A stretch of 64,000 nucleotides of DNA from Bacteroidales bacterium (lineage in GTDB: Bacteria; Bacteroidota; Bacteroidia; Bacteroidales; WCHB1-69). Below the pieces are notes generated by a model. It did no database searches. It was given only the letters and a program-made list of their open reading frames with translations, and was not told the DNA's origin. A program made the translations under genes and the position numbers. Shown in pieces: positions 26,633 through 35,121 of this stretch (its first letter is position 1; each line of letters begins with the position of its first letter). The stretch spans positions 1-64,000 of the forward strand of contig JAFZIP010000002.1 in NCBI GenBank assembly GCA_017554325.1. The letters are read 5' to 3'.

Positions 26633-27109
26633 TTATAATAGAATACCATCGTCCTCTGACGCGTCGATGCTGCACCAGCAGATGTCGTTGGGGTTGGCTT
26701 CTATTATGGAATAGTAGAATGCCTGATTTATAATGTAGTCTTCGAGATTGGTGTGGGCCATCTTGAGAGGTACCCATCCACTCAATAGGGCGACACTACT
26801 GGAGGGTAGTCTACAACCCTGAACGAATTGGTCAGGGACAGGGTCATATCCAAGATTGAAGGTGTACCTATCTTTGTCGTAAGACCACCAAGCCTTCGAT
26901 CCGTCCGTGCTGTGTATCAAGGTCCACCCCTCCTGCAGCCTGAATTTCTCTCCAAGTTCATCCTCCCATTGCTCCCTTATCAGCAAAGTTTTGAAATCGG
27001 CACGGGCGGCAATCAAAATGTCTTTTTCGGTGTCGCCGCCGTATAATCTGCCGTATAGTTCTTCTCCATTACTAACGACTGGATTCAAAAAAATTACAAC
27101 CCTGTGCAT
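26633..27109 (-). CDS. Hypothetical protein
   Basis: The 158-residue protein is soluble and acidic, with many Trp and Tyr (GSKAWWSYDKDRYTFNLGYD, ANPNDICWCSIDAS). There is no signal peptide, membrane helix or recognised motif. It starts 2 bp after the upstream 112-residue gene, so both are one operon ending at the terminator at 26543. A small two-gene operon between the recombinase and the replication-type gene could be a stability or defence module, but the sequence gives no direct support for that. Confidence 0.6.
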   Translation of the reverse strand: MHRVVIFLNPVVSNGEELYGRLYGGDTEKDILIAARADFKTLLIREQWEDELGEKFRLQEGWTLIHSTDGSKAWWSYDKDRYTFNLGYDPVPDQFVQGCRLPSSSVALLSGWVPLKMAHTNLEDYIINQAFYYSIIEANPNDICWCSIDASEDDGILL

Positions 27110-27111
27110 AA

Positions 27112-27450
27112 TTACTCTTTTTCCTTTTTCTCTGATTCCTTCATTCTCTTAACTTCCAGTTCAACTAACAGCCACGAAACCAACCCTGCCAGCATCCCGT
27201 CATAGTCAAAACCATTTTGAAACAACTCCGGCCGTTCTACTTGATCCAAATAGGGCTGTAAATTCCGGACTATGTATTGTTGGATATGGTCTACGCCACG
27301 TTTCTTGGCTGTTTCCAAAAACGCTTCGTTAGTGTCTCCAAATTCTCTTTTCAGTTTTTTTACGACCGATTCTATCGTTTCACTTCTGTGGGATCTCTCT
27401 TCAAGAATGTAGTTCTCGAATTTCAATAACTTTTCCAGCTTTTTCATCAT
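27112..27450 (-). CDS. Hypothetical helical protein
   Basis: The 112-residue protein starts Met-Met-Lys-Lys and is mostly charged helix, with a more hydrophobic stretch near the C-terminus (YDGMLAGLVSWLLVELEVK) and a Lys/Glu tail. The hydrophobic stretch is too polar for a clear membrane helix. It is the first gene of a two-gene operon with the 158-residue protein. No family is recognised. Confidence 0.55.
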   Translation of the reverse strand: MMKKLEKLLKFENYILEERSHRSETIESVVKKLKREFGDTNEAFLETAKKRGVDHIQQYIVRNLQPYLDQVERPELFQNGFDYDGMLAGLVSWLLVELEVKRMKESEKKEKE

Positions 27451-27875
27451 TTCTTTTTTCTTTATATAGTATTTATGGCGGTTACGGCAAAAATTATTCC
27501 CTGAAAAAATGGCTCATTTGTAATAATATAAAATAAAGGAAAGAAAGTGGATGTCGAAAATCGGCATTTTCTGTATCAACTATAGACCACGATATAACAT
27601 AATAAAAAGACAAAATCCTGAATTTCAACAAATTGAATTTAATCGACAGGAGAGGTGTATCCATTTTGCAGTATGTAGCACGGAAGTGGGGTGATGTCCT
27701 CAAACACACTTTTTTTTCACTTTTGTTATATTTACTATAGTCGGGGATGATACCGATCACAATCATTTGACTTCATTTACCGGCAGGACCCATCTGCCGA
27801 ACAAGATTATGAAACTTAACCCTTGCATAGGTGGGAATGGGTCTCCCCCTGTGTGGGGGTTTCTTTTTTAAAGGA
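27451..27875. other. Intergenic region between divergent genes of element A
   Basis: AT-rich DNA without a convincing gene. Near its right end a GC stem CCCCC/GGGGG with a 5-nt loop (27845-27859) is followed by a T-rich run to 27869. This is a terminator- or attenuator-like hairpin ending 7 bp before the ATG at 27876. Such a site directly before a replication-type gene may limit its expression. Confidence 0.45.
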
Positions 27876-29303
27876 ATGAAATATACCATTGACAAGAAAT
27901 TCAGAGGCCGTATGTTGGTGGGCGACACCACCTACGACTCAAAGCCGCCAAAATGGATGGGCGGGAAGATCAAGAACGAGGTTTGCAGGGAAGTCTTCGT
28001 TACCAACAGCACGCTGGCCGAAATGATAGGTGACGGTCTGCCCTACTGCCCTGCCGAAAAGAATCTTGAGGATGTCTCAACCAGCGACTATATCTGCATT
28101 GACATAGACTTCTCGACAGAACCGATGGACAAGTTCGTCTCCGCTCTCGCTTTTCAACCGACAATCTACTACGAGACCGAGTCTAACAACACCAACTATT
28201 CAGTGGGGAAATCTCTAAAGCACTTTAATGACAGAGACCACAAGTACCGTTTCAGGCTGATTTACGCTTTGAAAACGCCAACCACTTCCGTCGGTGAGTA
28301 CATTGCCGCCTTCGACTATATCGTCAAAGAGAATAATATTGACGAGGAGTTAGTGGATGGTAGAACCGCTAACCAGTTATACTTCGGAAGCTATAATTGC
28401 AAATGCAGAGTAACCGACTTTGTCTATGAGTTGCCAGAGGAATATAAAGAAAACATAGAAAAGGAAGAGAAAACAAAAAAGTGTCAAAAGCAAACTAATA
28501 GTCTACCAACCAATACATATACATTTACTTCTGACACTTTTTTTGAGAAGGAAGTCCTGTCTTCTTTCTTCAAGCTGGAATACTTGGAGTTCCTTGAATG
28601 GTATGACAGGCGGCACGGAAGACCTTTCCTGCTTGTTGAGACCGAATATGTTCAGTCAGAAGAGGACGAGAGGAAAAAAGTGCTGAAGGATAAGTACTAC
28701 ACCGTACCGGTAAAAAAGTACTGGGACAAAGAAATGAAACGCTTTGTCACCGAGAAATGGAATGACGGAGAGCAAAGACACAAAAGAATCTTTCTTTCCG
28801 GTCTCATTCTAAGAAAGCTGAACAAAGACATTGACCACAATGTTATGCTATATGCTATCGTCAACACACTTCTGTGCCACTATGATCTTGTTGATCCTGA
28901 CGGGAGCATCAAATTCACACACAAGTATATCATAGACTTAGTGGACAGGATAATGAAAGCCGGGATAAGGGAAATGAAGGAAGTCAAACATTCTTCGTTC
29001 AAGGTGAGCGACAAATATTGCAGAGAACATAGCGTGAGCAAAAAACAGGTGCTGGGTAGCCTTCTCGGCGAGAAGAACAGAGAAAGGAAAGAAGAGCGAT
29101 ATAGAGAAATAGACTGCTTCTTTGACCCTTCCCTAACGTTGGGTGACGGGAAGAAAATCACTCATAAACAATGGATAGGAATACTTGAAGAGAATGGTGT
29201 TAAAGTGAGCATTGAAACATTCAAGAGATACTTGAAAGAAAGAGGGTTTTCTAAAACAAACAAAGAAAGGAAAAAAAGTGTCAGAAGCAAACTAATAGTC
29301 TAA
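27876..29303 (+). CDS. Primase-like replication protein
   Basis: The 475-residue protein is read from the ATG at 27876; the open frame extends to 27831 but runs through the hairpin there. Its N-terminal half resembles archaeo-eukaryotic-type primase domains: YICIDIDFS (Asp-x-Asp), HKYRFRLIYALKTP and VDGRTANQLYFGSYN in order (residues about 73-190). A linker made of the repeat at 28475 follows, then a C-terminal region with possible wHTH character (GKKITHKQWIGILEENG). The assignment is by motif order only. The gene ends inside the second repeat copy, just after an A7 run; a -1 shift there would add 53 residues. Confidence 0.6.
   Translation: MKYTIDKKFRGRMLVGDTTYDSKPPKWMGGKIKNEVCREVFVTNSTLAEMIGDGLPYCPAEKNLEDVSTSDYICIDIDFSTEPMDKFVSALAFQPTIYYETESNNTNYSVGKSLKHFNDRDHKYRFRLIYALKTPTTSVGEYIAAFDYIVKENNIDEELVDGRTANQLYFGSYNCKCRVTDFVYELPEEYKENIEKEEKTKKCQKQTNSLPTNTYTFTSDTFFEKEVLSSFFKLEYLEFLEWYDRRHGRPFLLVETEYVQSEEDERKKVLKDKYYTVPVKKYWDKEMKRFVTEKWNDGEQRHKRIFLSGLILRKLNKDIDHNVMLYAIVNTLLCHYDLVDPDGSIKFTHKYIIDLVDRIMKAGIREMKEVKHSSFKVSDKYCREHSVSKKQVLGSLLGEKNRERKEERYREIDCFFDPSLTLGDGKKITHKQWIGILEENGVKVSIETFKRYLKERGFSKTNKERKKSVRSKLIV
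28475..28541. repeat. 67-bp palindromic repeat, copy 1 (inside the primase-like gene)
   Basis: It matches 29272-29338 with three differences, 797 bp apart. Its ends GTGTCAAAAGCAAA and TTTACTTCTGACAC form an imperfect stem around a loop of about 29 nt. It is read through in frame, giving CQKQTNSLPTNTYTFTSDTF. Confidence 0.85.
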
Positions 29304-29338
29304 CAACTAATACATATACATTTACTTCTGACACTTTT
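29272..29338. repeat. 67-bp palindromic repeat, copy 2 (at the end of the primase-like gene)
   Basis: The arms GTGTCAGAAGCAAA (29278-29291) and TTTACTTCTGACAC (29321-29334) pair at 13 of 14 positions. The copy begins in an A7 run and contains the stop codon of the primase-like gene in a frame shifted relative to copy 1. In the frame used by copy 1 it stays open to TGA at 29435. Confidence 0.85.
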
Positions 29339-29606
29339 CCCGAGAACGAAGAAGACGAATGTTCTGCCGGTCAGGACAGACAGCTCAGAGAGATTGTTGG
29401 GAGAATCCACGGCACCGATGAGTTCAAAAAGAAATGAGCGTGATTATTTTTGTTATGTTTATAATAAAGAACCTCAGATGAAGAAACCGAGACATCGGTG
29501 GTATGGACGACCCGAAATTTATGACAGTCGGTTTTGTGTAGTTAATACTTATAACAAGAAATATAAAGTGTATTATCAATTATTTTTTAACCAATTTTTT
29601 AGACCA

Positions 29607-30305
29607 ATGAAAAATTTAATTTCAAATGAAGCGCCAAGCGCCAACAATGCTTTCAGGGTTATGTTGAATGCTAACACACAGACAACAATGAAAGAAAAAA
29701 TTGAAAGACTCAACGACAATGCCGCCCACTTGCCTTTTGCTGAACTTGAGAATCATATTGAACAGAGCGGTTTAGTGGCAGGTGATGTGTTCTATGTCCT
29801 GAAAAGAGACGAACATTTACTTTGTGCCTACAGTAATGAATGTTTGGCAGAGAGTAGTTACGATTGTGAATGGGTTCACTCTACGGACAAAAAGCAATCA
29901 AGAAAAACGACCGACTGGGGTAAAGTCACAATTGTTGAAGCCAAAGGACTTCTTGACAACACCTATCTAACCACATCTTTTGTTTCGCTCAAGAAGGAGA
30001 AAGTAAAAATGACTCAAGAGGAACTCGACGAACTCAATATGAATGAGGATATGGAGTTCAACGATTACGATTTTTCCGGACTTGATTTCTCAAGTAGAGA
30101 AATCTGTGGCGAGTTCAATGGCTGTAGCTTTGAAAATGCAAAGTTCAAATTTGCCAGGTTTGGAACCAGTTGTATGTATTGTGATTTTGAGAACGCTGAT
30201 TTTGAAGCGGCGACTATAAGTGGAGATTTTTCGGAGTGTTGCTTCAGAAATGTGAACAGTAAGAATGCATTTTTGGATCATCTCAATATAGAAGACTGTT
30301 GGTAA
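29607..30305 (+). CDS. Pentapeptide-repeat-type protein
   Basis: The 232-residue protein is read from ATG 29607; the frame is open to 29394, but that part overlaps the extension of the previous gene and looks non-coding. Residues about 155-232 show phenylalanine-spaced repeats of pentapeptide type (YDFSGLDFSS, GCSFENAKFKFARF, CDFENADFEAATISGDF). The N-terminal part (GLVAGDVFYVLKRDEHLLCA) is unassigned. Pentapeptide proteins fold as a right-handed beta helix, and some mimic DNA to protect gyrase; that role is not shown here. No signal peptide is seen, so it is cytoplasmic. Confidence 0.6.
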   Translation: MKNLISNEAPSANNAFRVMLNANTQTTMKEKIERLNDNAAHLPFAELENHIEQSGLVAGDVFYVLKRDEHLLCAYSNECLAESSYDCEWVHSTDKKQSRKTTDWGKVTIVEAKGLLDNTYLTTSFVSLKKEKVKMTQEELDELNMNEDMEFNDYDFSGLDFSSREICGEFNGCSFENAKFKFARFGTSCMYCDFENADFEAATISGDFSECCFRNVNSKNAFLDHLNIEDCW

Positions 30306-30456
30306 TAACGCGCCCAGTTTGTGGCACTGTCATAAGTGGGTTTATATTGACACAGATGAACAATATAAAAAGGGGAAAAATAGATACTAACATTTTGAAT
30401 ATTCATTATTTACAATTTAGGACCTTATGGTGTATTTAGGTTAACCAACTAAAATT

Positions 30457-31059
30457 ATGGCAAATTGGTGCTTTAACGAATACGCAGTGAAGGCTGCAAC
30501 AAAAAATGTCCTCAACTTTGTGAATAGAGGACTTGAGAACCTTGGCTTGGAACCCAAGGACAATATCAAAGACGCCATCGAAAGTCTTTGGAATGACGAC
30601 AACAAAGTGTTGATGTCCTCTTTCATTGTTTCTGAGACATTTAAGAAGTTGGGAAGTGATGTTGGGAACGAAGAAGGAAGACCTGCTTTAGAGTCAAATG
30701 AAAAAGTCGGATTGAGTTCTTACCTCATTGACGATGCCACTGGAAACACTACCATCTATATGTGGGGACATACCCCTTGGCGTTTCCCTTATCATTGGCT
30801 GGCATATGTCAAGAACACATATGACTTAAAAGTCTATTTATGTTCACACGAAGAAGCAGATGCCTTTAACGTCTATGGGGAAATCGACAGTTTGGATTTT
30901 GAATTTGCCGAAAAGTACTTTCTCGAAAATGGCCCCGACTGGGATGACTATGGTGATGAGCGTGTGGTAGAGTATTATGAGGCCTATTTCAAATGCAGCA
31001 GTGACCTGAAGGAAGAATTATTAGCACGGTTCAAAGACTGTGTGGAAGGAAGGATGTAG
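30457..31059 (+). CDS. YubB/Api92-like protein
   Basis: The 200-residue protein begins MANWCFNEYAVKA, the hallmark start of the DUF1281/YubB ferredoxin-like (Api92-like) family found on plasmids, phages and conjugative elements. Later parts include WGHTPWRFPYHWLAYVK and NGPDWDDYGDERVVEYYEAY, matching the family's mixture of aromatic and acidic residues. It is cytoplasmic with no membrane segment. Its function is unknown in the family as a whole. Its presence supports the mobile nature of the region. Confidence 0.6.
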   Translation: MANWCFNEYAVKAATKNVLNFVNRGLENLGLEPKDNIKDAIESLWNDDNKVLMSSFIVSETFKKLGSDVGNEEGRPALESNEKVGLSSYLIDDATGNTTIYMWGHTPWRFPYHWLAYVKNTYDLKVYLCSHEEADAFNVYGEIDSLDFEFAEKYFLENGPDWDDYGDERVVEYYEAYFKCSSDLKEELLARFKDCVEGRM

Positions 31060-31210
31060 AAGAACCACCACTGTTGTATCAATTGTTTTAGTTCAATACC
31101 AATAGTTATCATCTCGAGGGTGCGCCAAAAGTCACGCACCCTCATTTTTTGTACGGATCATCGTCATCAATGATTTCCCAATGCCGCCTTCGCTGGTCCG
31201 ATTTTTGAAC

Positions 31211-31241
31211 TTGCTATTTAAAAACTAATTATGTATTTTTG
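31211..31241 (+). promoter_or_regulatory. Strong promoter before the putative RNA gene
   Basis: TTG (31211-31213) and TATTTTTG (31234-31241) are 20 bp apart, a near-ideal Bacteroidetes promoter. There is no start codon of a plausible gene within 350 bp downstream, so it most likely drives the structured RNA or a long leader. Confidence 0.75.
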
Positions 31242-31247
31242 CCCTGT

Positions 31248-31510
31248 CGTTCTAGCCAAATCCCCAAAAGGGCTGCGGGTGGGCGACAGACATATAAAAA
31301 GGCGTTGAGTCAACGTCTTATCTGCGGCGTACAGAATCTGGTACATTCTACTTCTTCCGCACGGTAAGGCAATGGCCAATGCCCATGGTTGTGTATATTA
31401 TCGTATATACATACAGCGTGGGCTTCGGCATTGCTTATCCTCGGAAGATGGGCAGTACCAGAGCCTTGTACGCGGGATGAGCGATGATTTCAGATTCCCG
31501 CGCTTTTTTT
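31248..31510 (+). ncRNA. Putative structured RNA of about 260 nt
   Basis: It lies between a strong promoter and an intrinsic terminator (CGCGGGA 31471-31477 with TCCCGCG 31496-31502, then seven T). Hairpins in order: CTGTCG/CGACAG (31244-31289); GGCGTT/AACGTC (31301-31317); TGCGG/CCGCA enclosing AGAAT/ATTCT (31323-31361); a long stem of 31369-31387 with 31417-31434 (about 16 pairs, one bulge), topped by TGTATAT/ATATACA; and the terminator. It does not show the conserved cores of RNase P RNA, tmRNA or SRP RNA. It may be an independent RNA of the element or a terminating leader of the sigma operon that starts 98 bp later. The exact 5' end is estimated. Confidence 0.6.
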
Positions 31511-31608
31511 ATGTACTTGATTTGAAACTGTATTGTCTGGAATTGGTGAATCGCCAGATATGAAATGCTGACGGCAAGCCTCTTGCCTGTTAACGATGAC
31601 ATTTTATC

Positions 31609-32178
31609 ATGGGAACCTACTCTGGCCATGCAATCTACAACGGACTTCTCCAAAATGACGAGCAGGTAATCCAATATGTTTTCTACAACCACTTTAACGC
31701 CTTGTTGCACCACAACGCCTACAAAACTTGCGGAAACAAAAACATAGATTTTGAGGACTTAATCCAGGAGCTTTATCTCTATATTAGCAAAAACAACTGG
31801 GAAAAACTGCGCAAATACAATCCTGAAATGCCGTTTGAGAACTGGTTTTCCGTAGTGTCTTATCGCTTTTTCAAAGATTTCACCGCTTCAATGATAGATT
31901 CTTCTCGTAATCTCCCTATTGAAAATATGGAAGAGCGATCTCTTTTGTTTCAACAGAATCAGATTGAAAAGATGATGGCGGAGGACATCAAGAAAGCCAT
32001 CGGAAAGGTTACACCTCCGAGAAATGCACAGATATTGAAAGCGTTGATTGTTGATGAGGAAGACCCTGCCACAGTGGCTGAACGGTTTGATGTGACCGTG
32101 GACAACCTCTACAATATCAAACGGAGAGCTCTTGCAAAACTGATTAAAGAACAGCTTCAGGAATATGTGACTAAATAG
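31609..32178 (+). CDS. Sigma-70 family (ECF-type) RNA polymerase sigma factor
   Basis: The 189-residue protein has a region 2-like part (NIDFEDLIQELYLYIS and MPFENWFSVVSYRFFKDF) and a region 4 HTH (PATVAERFDVTVDNLYNIKRRALAKL). Length and layout fit an extracytoplasmic-function sigma factor. It is followed after 6 bp by a single-pass membrane protein of anti-sigma type, then by envelope protein genes, so it probably controls this same operon. Region 2.3-2.4 is more diverged than in typical ECF factors. It lies behind the putative RNA gene, which may be part of its control. Confidence 0.85.
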   Translation: MGTYSGHAIYNGLLQNDEQVIQYVFYNHFNALLHHNAYKTCGNKNIDFEDLIQELYLYISKNNWEKLRKYNPEMPFENWFSVVSYRFFKDFTASMIDSSRNLPIENMEERSLLFQQNQIEKMMAEDIKKAIGKVTPPRNAQILKALIVDEEDPATVAERFDVTVDNLYNIKRRALAKLIKEQLQEYVTK

Positions 32179-32184
32179 AAAGCT

Positions 32185-32940
32185 ATGGCGGATAAACAAC
32201 AAATATCAGACGAAATGCTTGCCAAATATATGAGCGGCATGGCCACTCCCGAAGAGGAAGAGGCTGTTCTCGCTTATTTGAGCGAAAACGAGGAGAATCT
32301 GGAAGATTTCAAAAATATGGGCGAGGCGGTGATGTTGAATGATTTCGCCTCAAAGAAAGAAACAAAAAGCCGGCAACGATTCACCCGCTACCTCTATGCG
32401 GCAGCAGCTATCGCTCTTTTAGTCATTGTTTGTCTGGTTGCCATAAACCGCAATCCCAATCAGAACGATCAGTTTGCACAACAATCCCCAAATAAAGAAA
32501 CTACAGACACAACAGTTGTTCAATCCACAAACAACATTAAGGAACCTACAAACTCGGAGGCACAATCTCAAATCAGCACTTCAGAGCGGATGCCCAGCAC
32601 GATGGAACCGAAACATTATGCCGACAGTTCACACAAGTCCAACTATGCCAACATGGTATATCCGACAAAGAAACGCACCATGATTTCAAAAGAAAAGAAG
32701 AATGTAAACTTCCGTTGGAATACAGATGCTGTGGGTGTTCATTTGAGCGTGAGATCCGATGATGGGAAATGGGTAAAAGATATGCAACTTGCTAAAGAGA
32801 AATACTTTACAGTTTCTTTGCCGGAAAATGTGGATACGCTGATGTGGCATGTGGTGTTTACATACGACGATGGTACCTCGTCAGAAGAAAGCGGAATGAT
32901 TATGCGTTGGGATATGGGACTAAAGCTTAATGAAAAATAA
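32185..32940 (+). CDS. Putative anti-sigma membrane protein
   Basis: The 251-residue protein has an N-terminal acidic cytoplasmic part (1-65; SDEMLAKYMSGMATPEEEEAV), as in Bacteroidetes anti-sigma proteins, one membrane helix (about 69-87) and a periplasmic part. The latter begins with a low-complexity Asn/Gln/Thr/Ser stretch and ends with a probable beta domain (NVNFRWNTDAVGVHLSVRSD, DTLMWHVVFTYDDGTSSEES). Pairing with the sigma gene 6 bp upstream is the main support for the role. No zinc-binding HxxxCxxC motif is visible. Confidence 0.65.
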   Translation: MADKQQISDEMLAKYMSGMATPEEEEAVLAYLSENEENLEDFKNMGEAVMLNDFASKKETKSRQRFTRYLYAAAAIALLVIVCLVAINRNPNQNDQFAQQSPNKETTDTTVVQSTNNIKEPTNSEAQSQISTSERMPSTMEPKHYADSSHKSNYANMVYPTKKRTMISKEKKNVNFRWNTDAVGVHLSVRSDDGKWVKDMQLAKEKYFTVSLPENVDTLMWHVVFTYDDGTSSEESGMIMRWDMGLKLNEK

Positions 32941-33002
32941 AAATTCAACAATGATGATAGATTGACCCTGCATATCTCCTATTTCAGGTTAAAAAGCAAA
33001 AG

Positions 33003-34514
33003 ATGATGAAAAAATATATTGGCATATTAGTGATAGTTCTCCTTCCTTTGTTGGCATGGTCGCAACAGGATGACGACTGGAACAACTTTCTCCAACGCCG
33101 CAATTTCAATGAGTGGAAGCAGCAGAGAAATGCCAGCTTCAAAGCCTATAAGGATTCTGTCAACCGTGAGTTTGCCAAAGCGATGGAAAAACGATGGGAA
33201 GAATTTCAGGTGTTTACGGGACAAAGACGGCCCATAAAACCCGAACCCGAACAACTGCCTGTTGCTATCCATGATACTGTGGCCAAAGAACCCGTTAGTT
33301 TGCCAGTGGATCAGATCATTCCCACTCCCGAAGCTCGTCCCGTTCCACCCACTGAAAATGAATATGATAACTATGCCGACAGTGCAACCCAAACTACATA
33401 TCGTGATGTGGATGTAAACTTCTATATGCACACCATCAAATTTGAGGTTCCTGTTTCTGGTGAAACTATGGTATTGGGTGGAATTTCCGAACGGGCCGTT
33501 GCTAAATTGTGGTCCGATTTGTCAGAAAACGGTTTTGAGAAATGTGTAATCCAACTGAAAGAAAAGTCAAGAGAATACCATTTGAACGATTGGGCAATAT
33601 ATGATATGATAACCGCCGTGGCCGCTGAAACATTCCCCAAACGGTATGCTGAACAAACCGTGTTTGTGGTATGGCTGGCCAATCAACTCGGCATGGACGC
33701 CAAAGTGGGCAGAACTGGCAACCAATTGTTGGTCCTGCTGTCGGCCAAAACAACCCTGTATGCTGTATCGTATGTGCGTTGCAATAACGAGACCTACTAT
33801 ATTTTCAGTTGCTATCCGACTGAATCTCAAGAACAATCTTCAATCAGTACCTATCCGGTGACTTTTCCTACCCCGACATACCCGCTGGATATGAATATTG
33901 ATGAACCAATTCATTTTCTCCGTCAGCCCTCATCCGTTACCTATCGCTCTGATTTCTGGGGTGATGTGCTGCCCTTTCAGGTCAACCAAAACGCTATTGA
34001 CTTCTACAGCCGATACCCTCAAGTGGATATAGGGATTTATGCCAATGCCGAAATGTCGGAAGAACTGAAAATATGGGCCGAACGGCAAATGAAACCGTTC
34101 CTTGATGAATTGGATGAATATGAGGCCGTCAATGTATTGCTGTTTTATGTGCAAACTGAATTTGACTATGCAACAGATATTCAGCAGTTTGGTTATGAAA
34201 AACCTTTCTTTTGCGAAGAAAACTTCTACTATGCCAAAAACGATTGTGAGGATCGCGCCATTCTGTTTGCATATCTGATTCGCAATCTGGTGGGTGCGCG
34301 CATCGTGCTGTTGGATTATCCTGACCACATCGCCACGGCAGTGGCCTTTGAGGATGACAGCGAGATAAAAGGCGACTACTATCTGATAGACGGAAGAAAA
34401 TATTTCGTGTGCGACCCCACATACATAGGCGCGAACATCGGCGAAACCATGCCTCAATATCGCACCCAACGGGCAAATGTGATTTTGCTCAAACATCAGA
34501 ATAACAAACAATAG
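33003..34514 (+). CDS. Secreted transglutaminase-like protein
   Basis: The 503-residue protein has a signal peptide (about 1-20, ending AWSQQ). Residues about 30-200 are Gln/Arg/Glu-rich and then Pro-rich. The C-terminal part has the Cys-His-Asp triad of the transglutaminase-like/cysteine protease fold: Cys415 (KNDCEDRA), His442 (YPDHIATAV) and Asp471 (FVCDPTYIGAN). It could cross-link or cleave peptides in the periplasm; members of this fold do either. It sits in the sigma/anti-sigma operon before two lipoprotein-type genes. Met-Met at the start leaves two possible first residues. Confidence 0.78.
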   Translation: MMKKYIGILVIVLLPLLAWSQQDDDWNNFLQRRNFNEWKQQRNASFKAYKDSVNREFAKAMEKRWEEFQVFTGQRRPIKPEPEQLPVAIHDTVAKEPVSLPVDQIIPTPEARPVPPTENEYDNYADSATQTTYRDVDVNFYMHTIKFEVPVSGETMVLGGISERAVAKLWSDLSENGFEKCVIQLKEKSREYHLNDWAIYDMITAVAAETFPKRYAEQTVFVVWLANQLGMDAKVGRTGNQLLVLLSAKTTLYAVSYVRCNNETYYIFSCYPTESQEQSSISTYPVTFPTPTYPLDMNIDEPIHFLRQPSSVTYRSDFWGDVLPFQVNQNAIDFYSRYPQVDIGIYANAEMSEELKIWAERQMKPFLDELDEYEAVNVLLFYVQTEFDYATDIQQFGYEKPFFCEENFYYAKNDCEDRAILFAYLIRNLVGARIVLLDYPDHIATAVAFEDDSEIKGDYYLIDGRKYFVCDPTYIGANIGETMPQYRTQRANVILLKHQNNKQ

Positions 34515-34538
34515 TAATAACAATAAAAACAACCGATT

Positions 34539-35120
34539 ATGAAAAAAGTTTCTTTAGTAATGATGATTATCGCAGCGGCTTTGGCCTTTGCATCTTGTAA
34601 ATCCAGCAAACAAGTAGTCCAGACACCTCCTCCGGGAAGGACCGAAATAGAACTCCCCTGTGTGGACGAGTCAATGGACAACGATGAGTATTTCCGTGCT
34701 ATGGGTACTGCCACCAACATGAATATGCAGAATGCCCGTTCTGCCGCTTTTGATGCAGCCAAGAGTATGCTGAACAAACGCCTGGGTGGCTTTATCACAG
34801 GATTGTCCACTGACTATTCCCGTACCGTGGCCGGAGATGCCCAGATGGAAAAAGTGCAGCGTATGATGGAGGGCGAATTCTATCAGGTTGTGGAAAGAAT
34901 GCTGAACGATGCCGCCAAGACTTGTGAGAAAATGTACCAAAATCAAACGGGCAATTACGAATCCTTCATTGCCATTCAAGTTTCCAAGAAGGAATTGGTG
35001 AACAAAATGGCCGATCGCCTTTCCGACAACCAAGAATTGGAAATTGAATTCAACCGCGACCAATTCCGCAAGTTTGCTGAAAAGAAAATGAAGGAACTCC
35101 AAGATATGCAGAACCGCTAA
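34539..35120 (+). CDS. LPP20-like lipoprotein
   Basis: The 193-residue protein has a lipoprotein signal with lipobox FASC (Cys20) and a C-terminal coiled-coil tail (EFNRDQFRKFAEKKMKELQD). The central part, FRAMGTATNMNMQNARSAAFDAAKSML, matches the LPP20 family pattern of a beta strand followed by a helix rich in Ala. It is probably anchored to the outer membrane facing the periplasm. It lies 1 bp before the next gene, which has a related N-terminal domain, so the two products may interact. Confidence 0.75.
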   Translation: MKKVSLVMMIIAAALAFASCKSSKQVVQTPPPGRTEIELPCVDESMDNDEYFRAMGTATNMNMQNARSAAFDAAKSMLNKRLGGFITGLSTDYSRTVAGDAQMEKVQRMMEGEFYQVVERMLNDAAKTCEKMYQNQTGNYESFIAIQVSKKELVNKMADRLSDNQELEIEFNRDQFRKFAEKKMKELQDMQNR

Positions 35121-35121
35121 T

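Noticed and set aside
29394-29606. N-terminal extension of the pentapeptide-repeat protein
   Set aside because: It overlaps the frame-shifted tail of the primase-like gene and is AT-rich without family features; ATG 29607 is the better start.
31248-31510. RNase P RNA, tmRNA or SRP RNA
   Set aside because: The conserved cores of these RNAs were looked for and not seen.
31372-31563. 63-residue frame across the putative RNA
   Set aside because: It crosses the terminator hairpin and T-run, has no ribosome site and low-quality composition.
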